Below, piece after piece: positions 6,559 to 12,642 of a stretch of 12,642 nt of DNA. This stretch comes from Synergistaceae bacterium (GTDB lineage: Bacteria > Synergistota > Synergistia > Synergistales > Aminobacteriaceae): NCBI GenBank assembly GCA_017447325.1, contig JAFSNU010000044.1, forward strand, positions 1-12,642, read 5' to 3'. Both the position numbers and the translations under genes were made by a program. The notes beneath the pieces are model-generated. The model did not search any database. It was not told the DNA's origin and saw only the letters and a list, made by a program, of their open reading frames with translations. Position 1 is the first letter of the stretch; every line of letters starts with the position of its first letter.

Positions 6559-6752
6559 CCTATCTGCCACGAGTAGAAAAGATTTCTGGCGGCGTTACGT
6601 ATAAGACATAGTGCCGCCTGTTTTTTATTTTCTCCAGTAAGTTAGCAAACATCGCAAAACTTCATTACTTTGGCAAGTTAAATAAGACTCGAGAATTCCA
6701 GCTTTCGAGGCAGGCATTGTTTGAAATAAAAAAGCTTGATACCGCAAATTTA
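6559..6752. other. Intergenic stretch between the convergent Doc-like and small minus-strand genes
   Basis: Besides the terminator at 6588-6626, this stretch holds only short minus-strand frames. One of 30 codons (ATG 6717 to stop 6625, MPASKAGILES…) has protein-like composition but no ribosome binding site and runs into the terminator T-run. Another starts within the stop of the gene at 6753. I cannot support either as a gene. Confidence 0.4.
6588..6626 (+). terminator. Rho-independent terminator of the Doc-like module
   Basis: GGCGGCGTTA (6588-6597) pairs with TAGTGCCGCC (6609-6618), a 10-bp stem with two G-T pairs and an 11-base loop, followed by TG and six T residues (6621-6626) and more T-rich sequence. 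It lies 30 bases after the Doc-like stop and closes the plus-strand cargo run. Confidence 0.85.
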
Positions 6753-6878
6753 TTATACATCAATATTATATTTAGGATTTGTTAAAGTTACGCGCACTTT
6801 TCCAAAATCTTTTGACTTCCCTAAAATCGGCGGGATTACTTCAAAGGATTTTATTTCCTCAGGATTATTTGCACGCAT
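6753..6878 (-). CDS. Small protein of unknown function (41 aa) downstream of the integrase
   Basis: An intact frame starts at ATG 6878 behind GAGGAG (6893-6888) with a nine-base gap. The product (MRANNPEEIKSFEVIPPILG, then KSKDFGKVRVTLTNPKYNID, V) has a beta-strand-like C-terminal half (GKVRVTLTN) and no signal peptide. The family is not recognised. It follows the integrase pseudogene on the same strand, 66 bases away. The GGAG of its ribosome binding site can pair with CTCC just upstream, forming a short four-pair hairpin followed by seven T residues. That could act as a weak terminator or limit translation. The clean ribosome binding site and unbroken frame make it a likely gene, although every larger gene nearby is damaged. 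Confidence 0.55.
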   Translation of the reverse strand: MRANNPEEIKSFEVIPPILGKSKDFGKVRVTLTNPKYNIDV

Positions 6879-6944
6879 TTAAAAAAACTCCTCGGGTCGG
6901 AGGTCTATTGTTTCTATAAAAAATATAATTTAATATATCCATTT

Positions 6945-8116
6945 TTATTTTCCCGCAAGCTCTTCAAGATAATCCGCCCAAGCCGTCATCATCTTTCGGC
7001 GTTCAGCTAAATACTCGGTGTAATTATATGCTGCCCTAACGCTATTTTGCTCAACATGAACTAATTGCCGCTCAATAACATCCGGAGGCCAGCCCATTTC
7101 ATTTAGACGCGTGCTTGCCATGCCTCTAAAGCCGTGAACTGTCATCTCGTCGTTACTATATCCCATAGAGCGTAAGGCAACTCTGACTGTATTTTCGCTC
7201 ATAGGCCGTACGTCCATGCGCTGTGACGGAAATAAATATTTATTCGAGCCTGTAACTTCTTGCAACTCTTTTAAAAGTTCTATAGTCTGTCTCACAAGAG
7301 GCACGATATGAACGCGTTTCATTTTCATTTTTTCAGCCGGTATGCGCCACTCAGCATTATCAAAATAAATCTCGCTCCATTCAGCCTGTCTGATTTCCCT
7401 GGGACGTCAGAATACTAATGCTGAAAATTTTAATGCGCATTTGATTATAAAGCGCGGATAGTTGTTTATATTTTTTATTAATAAGGCTATATTAGCTGGT
7501 TTTGTACTTGCGGCTATGTGTTTTGATCTCCTTGTCTGTAATGCGCCTTTTAAAGCTATTGTCGGGTCATAATCGGCTCTGTCTGTTGCTATAGCATATC
7601 TGAGAATATTTGTCCGATAACAGCTCGCATTCTTGCGGCTGTCTAGATTGTACCTCTTGCTTCAATATTTCGGCAAAGTTTTAAAATCGCGCCGGAAGTT
7701 ATTTCCTTCATCGGTATATCTCCAAACTCAGGCAAAATATATTTATTCAGTCTTAAATTGACCGATTTGATATAACTTTCTTTTTTATCGGCCATATGCT
7801 TTTTTAGCCATTCTTCAGCTATATGCTTAAAAGTGCAAATATTGTCTTCTTTCTGAGCGTTTAAAACTTCTACAGGGTCATCGCCTTTCTCGCGCACCTT
7901 AAATAATTCATCGCGCTTGGCTCTTGCATCTTTTAAACCGACTGTCGGATAGACACCTAAAGAAATTTTGCGTTCTTTATTGCCTACCCAATAACGCAGA
8001 CGCCAATATTTTTTACCGTTAGGTTTAACTAAAAGCCATAACCCGCGTCCGTCTCCAAGCATATATTCTTTATCGCGGGGTTTTGCAGATTTTACACCTA
8101 ATTCAGTCAGTGCCAA
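6945..8116 (-). pseudogene. int: P4-type tyrosine integrase, inactivated by two stops and a frameshift
   Basis: The start is taken as TTG 8116, nine bases after AGGAG (8130-8126). An ATG at 8125 touches that site and is unlikely, and P4-type integrases usually begin MALT. The N-terminal arm-binding domain is clear (MALTELGVKSAKPRDKEYML, GDGRGLWLLVKPNGKKYWRL), followed by the core-binding domain. The catalytic domain has RPREIRQAEW (first Arg), HGFRGMASTRLNEMGW (His and second Arg), QLVHVEQNSVRAAYNYTEYL (His and nucleophile Tyr), and an ERRKMMTAWADYLEELAGK end. Lesions: TAG at 7645-7643 after IEARGTI, a frame change near 7600 (GQIF to RYAIATDR), and TGA at 7409-7407 just before RPREIR. All catalytic residues are kept, so inactivation looks recent. 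Joined length, about 390 residues, is normal. The att core lies about 200 bases upstream. Confidence 0.9.
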
Positions 8117-8145
8117 GGCCGTCATCTCCTATATTTATAAAATTT

Positions 8146-8197
8146 GCCGTACCACTAAAAATAGAATTAAATGGAGTGGTACAGTTTTAGGTACGGT
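8146..8197. repeat. Arm-type repeats on the integrase side of the att core
   Basis: CCGTACCACT (8147-8156) is an inverted match to AGTGGTACAG (8175-8184), and GGTACGGT (8190-8197) follows in direct orientation; the two GGTAC units are 11 bases apart. The same motif recurs on the other side of the core at 8388-8408. Helical spacing and position next to int suggest sites for the integrase N-terminal arm-binding domain. Confidence 0.6.
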
Positions 8198-8242
8198 AAA
8201 GTCATAGCTACATATAATACTATATAGAGTTATATTTTTTAT

Positions 8243-8278
8243 AAAAAACAAATAAACTCCGTATTAAACGGAGTTTAT
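8243..8278 (-). terminator. Terminator beside the att core
   Basis: A perfect 10-bp stem, ATAAACTCCG (8252-8261) with CGGAGTTTAT (8269-8278) and a seven-base loop, is followed on the minus strand by TTGTTTTTT (8251-8243). It could be the terminator of the tRNA/tmRNA gene whose 3' end forms the core, or it may end the replication operon that stops at 8410. On the plus strand no T-run follows. Confidence 0.8.
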
Positions 8279-8309
8279 ATTATCCTATAATTTTATTTAA
8301 TTCTATCCA

Positions 8310-8332
8310 TGGTGGAGGTAAGGGGATTCGAA
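8310..8332 (-). other. Attachment-site core: 3' end of an alanine-type tRNA or tmRNA gene
   Basis: On the minus strand these 23 bases read as T-loop TTCGAAT (8332-8326), T-stem strand CCCCT, acceptor strand TACCTCC, discriminator A, and CCA (8312-8310). The acceptor strand has T at the position pairing with base 3, which with A73 is the alanine identity pattern (G3-U70) shared by tRNA-Ala and tmRNA. The bases before the loop (TAAAGC) do not pair with the T-stem and no other tRNA part precedes it, so this is only the 3' fragment that integrases of this family use as their crossover core. Arm-like repeats on both sides and the adjacent int gene support this. Confidence 0.8.
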
Positions 8333-8385
8333 GCTTTACGCTAAATACTTTATATCAACTAATTTTATTGATTTTTAAGTTTTTT

Positions 8386-8411
8386 AAGTGGTACGGAAAA
8401 AGGTACGGTTT
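8386..8411. repeat. Arm-type repeats on the replication-operon side of the att core
   Basis: AAGTGGTACGG (8386-8396) and AGGTACGGTTT (8401-8411) repeat the motif seen at 8175-8197, with the GGTACGG units 12 bases apart and in the same orientation. The second copy overlaps the stop codon of the gene at 8410. Repeats on both sides of the core form an attP-like layout. Confidence 0.6.
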
Positions 8412-9072
8412 AAATTATTTTAGCTATCTTCTGCGTGAGTTGTTTTATATCATTCTGCGATTTTAATTCTGGCCTTCGCTCTCCACTCTCCAACATTATA
8501 ACATCAATTTTATTACCCGTCCCCAGCTCTAAAATTTTTATCGGAACAATTTTTTCATAGCCGTTTAGTCTATTGCTCAGGTCGCACTCGCCTAAAAAAT
8601 AAGTTGGAACTTTATAAGTTCCGTTTGCGCCGTCCCATGACGCTTTGCGCTCGCCAATTGAATAAAACATCGCAAAAGTTTTTTCACGGAAGTCAAGCTC
8701 GCGGCTGCTCATGTAACATAATTTCAGCCAGCCGCCCATTTGCTTTATCGCGTAGTGCATTGCAGGGCTTGAAAATTTTATCGACTCGGCTGTATGGCGT
8801 CTTATTGCGTCACGTAACGCTGCCCACGCTACCGCCGCGCGTTCTTCGGCTGTCCCCTCTATGCGCCGGACAATGTCAGCGAGCATCGGGAAAAATTTTT
8901 CGCTCCGGCAATGAGCTATCACAGCTTCGCGCACAAGCTCTAACGGGTAAGGCGCAAGAGCCGCAAATAACGTCGTGATAACGCGCTCGGGATCTTTGCC
9001 GTTCGGCATGACTGTTAAATCTAAAGCCTGTTCCATAAGCGCATAAAATTCGCCGTAATCCTCGCGTCTCAT
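8410..9072 (-). CDS. Phage replication accessory protein, DUF6475-like (possible helicase loader)
   Basis: This is an intact 220-residue frame whose ATG (9072-9070) overlaps the TGA of the initiator gene as ATGA, so the two are translationally coupled. The N-terminal half has the layout of phage loader-type proteins (FYALMEQALDLTVMPNGKDP, ALAPYPLELVREAVIAHCRS, FFPMLADIVRRIEGTAEERA), followed by the AWAALRDAIRR helix, a SPAMHYAIKQMGGWLKLCYM block and LDFREKTFAMFYSI. That order matches my memory of DUF6475 phage proteins. The last 60 residues are poorly conserved and charged. There are no membrane segments or signal peptide. Its place directly after the initiator mirrors lambda P after O, so a role in bringing the host replicative helicase to the phage origin is plausible. 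The function is inferred from context, as the family is uncharacterised. Confidence 0.6.
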   Translation of the reverse strand: MRREDYGEFYALMEQALDLTVMPNGKDPERVITTLFAALAPYPLELVREAVIAHCRSEKFFPMLADIVRRIEGTAEERAAVAWAALRDAIRRHTAESIKFSSPAMHYAIKQMGGWLKLCYMSSRELDFREKTFAMFYSIGERKASWDGANGTYKVPTYFLGECDLSNRLNGYEKIVPIKILELGTGNKIDVIMLESGERRPELKSQNDIKQLTQKIAKII

Positions 9073-10262
9073 GCTATGTGCCTCGCTTCCGTCTCGACTA
9101 AATTATTATTAAAGCCATAACGCGCCATGGCCTCGTCGAAAGTCGGCGGCGTTTTGCGGCCAAGTCTTGTTAAAGCCTCGTCGAAATTTTTCGGCGGCTC
9201 TTTTGTCGCGTTAGGCCGATTGTCATATTTGCCCTCGCAGATTTTTACGAGATTATTCTCGTTGAGCAGCCAGTCGAACGTAAGCCAGTTTGCTTTATTC
9301 TTTGCGCTCTCGAGCATAAAGCTTGAAGCCGCGAGCTTTTGCAAAATATTTTTCCACCAGTCAACTCTCTCACGCTCTTTTAGCGCGTTTAATCTCGCTT
9401 TAAAAGCTTTTTCGCGTGCAGGCGTTGATTTTAAGGCCTGCGGAAAATGCAACGGCGATAAAATCTCATTCCAAAGGCTTAAAAGCCGGTTAAGAGTAAC
9501 AACGTGAGTATTTATATCCACGTCCTCGGATTTTGCCTCGCTTTTTGCTTTAAGCGTGATATTTGTTTCGTTCTCGCAAGCCTCCGCCGAGGTGGCTGCG
9601 TCAGCAGTCACCGAAGAGTCTTTATCTTTATGCCCATGTACATGCCCATGCCCAGGTACAGGTACAGGTATTATCTCTAGGCTTTCGATAGGCTTTTGAA
9701 TGGTATTTGAATGGCTATCGATAGGCTTTAAATTAATATCGGCATCTATATCTAAAGGCTCATAAAACTCATTCGCACGCCTTTTTATTTCAGATAAAAT
9801 TCTATCAGCGTCGCTTAATGATTTTTTCGCGCTATCGTCGCCGCGCCCGTCTAACCGTGCTTTTAAAGGCTCATCAACGAACTTTATCCATGACGGTAAA
9901 AATTTCGCAAATAAAGGCGTTGCGGGCAGGGCATTAAAATAATTCCAGCCGCCGATAACCTGTTTTATCGTGTTAAGCGGGTTATGCTTTAAGAAATTAG
10001 CAATAAAAACAATCTCACTCTCGCGGTCATAATATGCCATGCCTTGAGCTTCTATCTCGTCAATACAGTCAAAAAAATTTTGCTCAGTCCAGCCGTCGCC
10101 TAAATCATATACAGCATAGGCAACAGGCCACTCATAAAGCCCTATCATGTTAGAGTTCGGAGCTGTGAGCATGGCAATATATAATAATTTCGCGTCGTCG
10201 CTCAACGCCCTAAATTTTTTATCTTTCCAAATTTGAGTGTGAATGTACGTGTAACGGCTCAT
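9069..10262 (-). CDS. Phage replication initiator (winged-helix N-terminus)
   Basis: The ATG at 10262 follows AAAGGAGG with a short gap, and the stop of the upstream methyltransferase gene lies inside that site. Residues 1-125 form the winged-helix domain of phage replisome-organiser proteins (YIHTQIWKDKKFRALSDDAK, LLYIAMLTAPNSNMIGLYEW, IVFIANFLKHNPLNTIKQVI). A long polar linker (about 140-250) contains PVPVPGHGHVHGHKDKD, encoded by hexamer repeats. The C-terminal domain (LLSLWNEILSPLHFPQALKS, VDWWKNILQKLAASSFM, NWLTFDWLLNENNLVKICEG) is the one common to many phage replication proteins. The product should bind the phage origin and help assemble the primosome. Direct repeats inside the linker-coding part (9633-9731) suggest that the origin lies within the gene. 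The frame is intact at 397 residues. It is coupled by ATGA to the loader-like gene downstream. Confidence 0.8.
   Translation of the reverse strand: MSRYTYIHTQIWKDKKFRALSDDAKLLYIAMLTAPNSNMIGLYEWPVAYAVYDLGDGWTEQNFFDCIDEIEAQGMAYYDRESEIVFIANFLKHNPLNTIKQVIGGWNYFNALPATPLFAKFLPSWIKFVDEPLKARLDGRGDDSAKKSLSDADRILSEIKRRANEFYEPLDIDADINLKPIDSHSNTIQKPIESLEIIPVPVPGHGHVHGHKDKDSSVTADAATSAEACENETNITLKAKSEAKSEDVDINTHVVTLNRLLSLWNEILSPLHFPQALKSTPAREKAFKARLNALKERERVDWWKNILQKLAASSFMLESAKNKANWLTFDWLLNENNLVKICEGKYDNRPNATKEPPKNFDEALTRLGRKTPPTFDEAMARYGFNNNLVETEARHIA
9633..9731. repeat. Iteron-like direct repeats inside the initiator gene (candidate origin)
   Basis: The plus strand has six hexamers of form YMCAKG in a row (9633-9668: CCCATG, TACATG, CCCATG, CCCAGG, TACAGG, TACAGG). 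Next comes a perfect 12-base direct repeat TCGATAGGCTTT at 9685-9696 and 9718-9729, 33 bases apart, and between its copies TTTGAATGG at 9695-9703 and 9706-9714, 11 bases apart. Spacings near whole helical turns suit protein binding. Flanking sequence (TTTAAATTAATATC) is AT-rich. The hexamers may instead be simple slippage products in a linker. Confidence 0.55.
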
Positions 10263-10275
10263 AATTTAACCTCCT

Positions 10276-11859
10276 TTACTCGTGCAGTATCGCAAGCGAC
10301 TGCCGCCCGTCAAATAAATAATATTGCGCCTCTTGAACTGTCTGCTCATAGCTTACCGCGCCCTCGAAGCTGTCTATAACATGTTGTTCCTCCGGCGTGA
10401 AGTCTTTATATTTTTTGCGCCCGTATCCTTTAGGCAGCCAGTTCTTGCGCTGACTTCCAAATATATTAAGCTTCTTTAATAAACGCTCGTTCGTAAACGT
10501 GATATGACAAGTGCCTTTCTTGTAAAACGTAACATTAAAATATTTCAGCGGGATGTTCTTCGTGCTGCCGTTTAACTCAGCCTCGCGCAGCCGCTCCAAT
10601 AAGTCGCCGCTCTCTAATTTCTCGCCGTTCAAAAATGCCAAGGCTTTTTCAATATCCGCTATCTTTTCTTTCGTGTTTAAAACTAAATGCAAGTCGTCAC
10701 TGTACCTGAAGTGATCCCACGCATTTATCGGCAATATAACTTTTTTATTTATATACCAGCTTTTATTCGTCGCCCAGCCGTCATAATAGTGAATATTATA
10801 CGGGACTTCTTCATCCCATGCGTATTTGCGCGACAGCTCGTCAAATAATTTTATTATGCAAGCCTCGACGCCGCCGGCGAGATTTTTCATAATATCTATC
10901 ATGAGCGTCTTGATGTTAAAGAATGAAAAATCATAGTCGGCAAAAGTATTCAGCTGCGAAATATAATCATAATAAAGATTAGATGTCATTCTGCGCCTAA
11001 CTTCCTGCCTGTCAAAGAGTTCGCGCCAATATTTACGCCTGACTTCATAAACGTATTTATTCACGTTTAATCTATGCTCATAGTCAGTAATATAATCTTT
11101 TGAGCTTAAAAATAATAAAGCTCCGTTTAATGCGCCGGTATTTAAGGCCTGCCATTCGTCAAATAATCTCACGCCCCACTCTATCTCGCGGTTATACTGC
11201 GCTATTAACGCTAATATCATATCCGACGGAGCTATCTCGTTAAACTCTTTGCTTTCAGGCTCTTTATATTCTTTGTCGCGTAAATTATCAAAAATAGCCG
11301 TCCTGCGCACTTCAGCCGGAATATTAATTTTAATAACGGCAATTTCAACGTCTGTCTTATTCTCAGCGTTTTTAAACTCGTCCTGATAAAAATTTATATC
11401 AGCGTTTAATTCTGCGAGTTTGCGGCGTAATAAATCGCGCTCGTTCGTGTACGGGTTGCGTATCGTCTCGGCGTTTAAAATACAAATTATATCGCCGCCG
11501 GTAAAGCTCTGCAGGTCTATAGCCTTTAATAAATGTTTCGCACCGGCTGAAAACGGCGGGTTCATGATAATTAAATCATAATGCTTATAAGTATGCAGCG
11601 TCAAAAAATCATCATGTATTACCCTAAAATTTTTATCTTTTAAAATCGCCTGAAGTTCCGGCGCTATTTCTATGCAGTCTAAATCAATATTATTGCGGCA
11701 ATCTTTCATGTGCTGCCTTGCGTATTCGGCAATATCGCCCTTGCCCGCCGACGGCTCAAGCAGCGTATTAATTTTGTTCCAACTAACGCCCGCCGAAATT
11801 TTATCTAATAAACTTTTCGGTGTTGGATAATAATCAAAATCGTTTATAATTTTAAGCAT
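10276..11859 (-). CDS. SAM-dependent N6-adenine-type DNA methyltransferase with C-terminal DUF4942
   Basis: This intact 527-residue frame has its ATG at 11859 after AAGGAG (11873-11868). The N-terminal domain has the SAM-binding motif LLEPSAGKGDIAEY (residues 33-46), an acidic strand end LDCIEIAPEL, DDFLTL, and the catalytic NPPF (100-103) of gamma/amino methyltransferases acting on adenine N6. The N-terminal YYPTPKSLLDKI is typical of phage enzymes. The middle is helical. The last 200 residues match DUF4942: YNIHYYDGWATNKSWYINKK, then GTCHITFTNERLLKKLNIF and NWLPKGYGRKKYKDF. DUF4942 methyltransferases are common in phages and conjugative elements, probably to protect the element from restriction. 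The gene lies between bet and the initiator on one strand. Target specificity is unknown. Confidence 0.85.
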   Translation of the reverse strand: MLKIINDFDYYPTPKSLLDKISAGVSWNKINTLLEPSAGKGDIAEYARQHMKDCRNNIDLDCIEIAPELQAILKDKNFRVIHDDFLTLHTYKHYDLIIMNPPFSAGAKHLLKAIDLQSFTGGDIICILNAETIRNPYTNERDLLRRKLAELNADINFYQDEFKNAENKTDVEIAVIKINIPAEVRRTAIFDNLRDKEYKEPESKEFNEIAPSDMILALIAQYNREIEWGVRLFDEWQALNTGALNGALLFLSSKDYITDYEHRLNVNKYVYEVRRKYWRELFDRQEVRRRMTSNLYYDYISQLNTFADYDFSFFNIKTLMIDIMKNLAGGVEACIIKLFDELSRKYAWDEEVPYNIHYYDGWATNKSWYINKKVILPINAWDHFRYSDDLHLVLNTKEKIADIEKALAFLNGEKLESGDLLERLREAELNGSTKNIPLKYFNVTFYKKGTCHITFTNERLLKKLNIFGSQRKNWLPKGYGRKKYKDFTPEEQHVIDSFEGAVSYEQTVQEAQYYLFDGRQSLAILHE

Positions 11860-11887
11860 GATATATACTCCTTAAATTTTAATTAAT

Positions 11888-11907
11888 GCGGGGATATTTC
11901 GCCCCGC
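11888..11907. other. GC hairpin between bet and the methyltransferase
   Basis: GCGGGG (11888-11893) and CCCCGC (11902-11907) form a six-pair stem with an eight-base loop, in the 55-base gap of the operon. On the minus (transcribed) strand the following bases are ATTAATTAAAATTT, not a clean T-run, so it may be a weak attenuator or an RNA-stability element. The plus-strand side has a better T-run (ATTTTT), but no plus-strand gene precedes it. Confidence 0.45.
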
Positions 11908-11914
11908 TTAATTT

Positions 11915-12642
11915 TTAATCAGCCGCCGACTCGACCTCTTGACGTATAGCCTCACGCTTGAACTCTATATCCTGTTCAAGCATCTTTAAATCTTCGACAG
12001 TCCACTGCGCCGAGCCTCGCCCCTCGGTCATCTTTAACATCTCATTCCTTGCAGTAGCCTCGTCATTGCCGCATAATTTCAAATATTCTAAATATAAATT
12101 CTTTTTGTACTCGTTCAAGTCTTGGCCGTTAGGAGCTTGTGTTGCGGCCTGCGGTTTTTCGTTAATAACTTCAGCCGTTATAGCCTGCGCAGTTTGCTTT
12201 TGAGTTTTAGGCTGAACGTCCGGCTCTTCGTCAAGTTCTTCACGCGTCACAAGCCCTGAGATACTAAACGCGCGTTTTAATGCTTGAGCCTCGGCAACTT
12301 TCAAAATCATCGCGTGCGGGTACTGCCGCCAGACCGGCGAGTTGCGGTAATAATTGCTCATCGGCGCATAAACATAAATCGGCCTCGACCTATCCTTGCG
12401 ATATACCATTGCATAAGCTCCGACGGGGTTGCCGCGATTTTTAGTCTCGTAAATATGTTCAACGCCGTCCTTAATCTTTCTGAACTTGTCGCCCTGATAT
12501 ACAACGTCAGCCTCAATGCCGTCATAAGCCGCGTGTGAATTTGCAATTTTTATATAGCCGTCTCGTGATGTCATTATAATCGGGTTGCCGCTTTTATCTT
12601 TAATGAACCAGACATCCCGCGCGAACGGATCGAGTCCGTAAG
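11915..12642 (-). CDS. bet: Phage recombination protein Bet (RecT/Redbeta-type ssDNA annealing), 5' end beyond window
   Basis: The frame is open from 11915 to the window edge, so the gene's start lies outside. An internal ATG at 12574 would lose conserved residues. The visible 242 residues begin YGLDPFARDVWFIKDKSGNP, then IIMTSRDGYIKIANSHAAYD, ADVVYQGDKF, VGAYAMVYRKDRSRPIYVYA and SPVWRQYPHAMILKVAEAQA, followed by LKRAFSISGLVTREEL. This is the conserved core of phage Bet proteins, which anneal complementary single strands in homologous recombination, usually with a partner exonuclease. After LVTREEL comes a variable proline/glutamine-rich linker (about 90 residues in all with the tail) and a helical C-terminus (EYKKNLYLEYLKL… to EVESAAD). 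It is first of the four visible genes of the early operon. A partner nuclease would be expected upstream, outside the window. Confidence 0.9.
   Translation of the reverse strand, partial: YGLDPFARDVWFIKDKSGNPIIMTSRDGYIKIANSHAAYDGIEADVVYQGDKFRKIKDGVEHIYETKNRGNPVGAYAMVYRKDRSRPIYVYAPMSNYYRNSPVWRQYPHAMILKVAEAQALKRAFSISGLVTREELDEEPDVQPKTQKQTAQAITAEVINEKPQAATQAPNGQDLNEYKKNLYLEYLKLCGNDEATARNEMLKMTEGRGSAQWTVEDLKMLEQDIEFKREAIRQEVESAAD

Noticed and set aside
6625..6717. Minus-strand 30-codon frame (MPASKAGILES...)
   Set aside because: Protein-like composition, but no ribosome binding site, and it runs into the T-run of the plus-strand terminator. Not enough support to call it.
805..8116. Stop-codon reassignment as explanation for in-frame stops
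   Set aside because: TAA, TAG and TGA all occur inside genes, frame changes are also needed, and the intact genes on the right use normal stops without internal readthrough.
8310..8332. Complete tRNA or tmRNA gene
   Set aside because: Only the T-loop to CCA part is present. The bases upstream on the minus strand do not pair with the T-stem and no anticodon or D arm is found.
9127..9507. Plus-strand frame opposite the initiator gene
   Set aside because: Serine/leucine/phenylalanine-rich shadow of a well-supported minus-strand gene, with no ribosome binding site.
9633..9668. CRISPR-like or simple repeat array
   Set aside because: The units are six bases with no spacers and lie in frame in a gene; they are better read as a linker repeat or iterons.

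Overview
The window is AT-rich bacterial DNA with strong AAGGAG-type ribosome binding sites, built almost entirely from mobile-element and phage genes. The host cannot be fixed from this sequence. The base composition and integrase style would fit an uncultured low-GC anaerobe (Synergistota or Bacillota), but this is a weak guess. No housekeeping gene is seen apart from thyX, which mobile elements often carry.

Layout. (1) 1-738, minus strand: the 5' part of a group II intron. It starts with GTGCG at 738, has exon-binding sites that match the flanking exon, and ends with the first codons of an intron-encoded protein that leaves the window at base 1. (2) 739-2671: small phage-type genes. These are a broken small gene, an intact 43-residue ORF, and a minus-strand regulatory cluster (truncated XRE-type HTH, BRO-type antirepressor with several lesions, a small helical protein). 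(3) 2692-6626, plus strand: a run of cargo genes, mostly broken. They are a DUF262-HNH nuclease-like gene with about six frame changes, a SieB-like membrane protein, a broken secreted protein, a frameshifted thyX, and a Doc-like toxin with an in-frame stop, closed by a clear terminator. (4) 6753-8116, minus strand: a small intact ORF and a P4-type tyrosine integrase with two stops and a frameshift. (5) 8146-8408: an attachment region. A core matching the last 23 bases of an alanine-type tRNA or tmRNA gene is flanked on both sides by GGTACGG-type repeats, with a terminator beside it. (6) 8410-12642, minus strand: an intact phage early operon, in order of transcription bet (ssDNA annealing protein, 5' end off the window), a DUF4942 methyltransferase, a replication initiator, and a DUF6475-like possible helicase loader.

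How it fits together. The right third is a working phage recombination and replication module. The initiator gene holds a cluster of direct repeats in its middle, like the origin inside gene O of phage lambda, and is followed by a loader-like gene as O is by P. The left two thirds read as an older, decaying element with defence, exclusion and toxin cargo, its integrase dead, lying against the att core. Either two elements sit in tandem at one tRNA/tmRNA site, or the contig is a circular form with an intact attP. The change from broken to intact genes at the att core is the strongest structural signal. Raw-read checking is needed to separate real decay from local sequence error.
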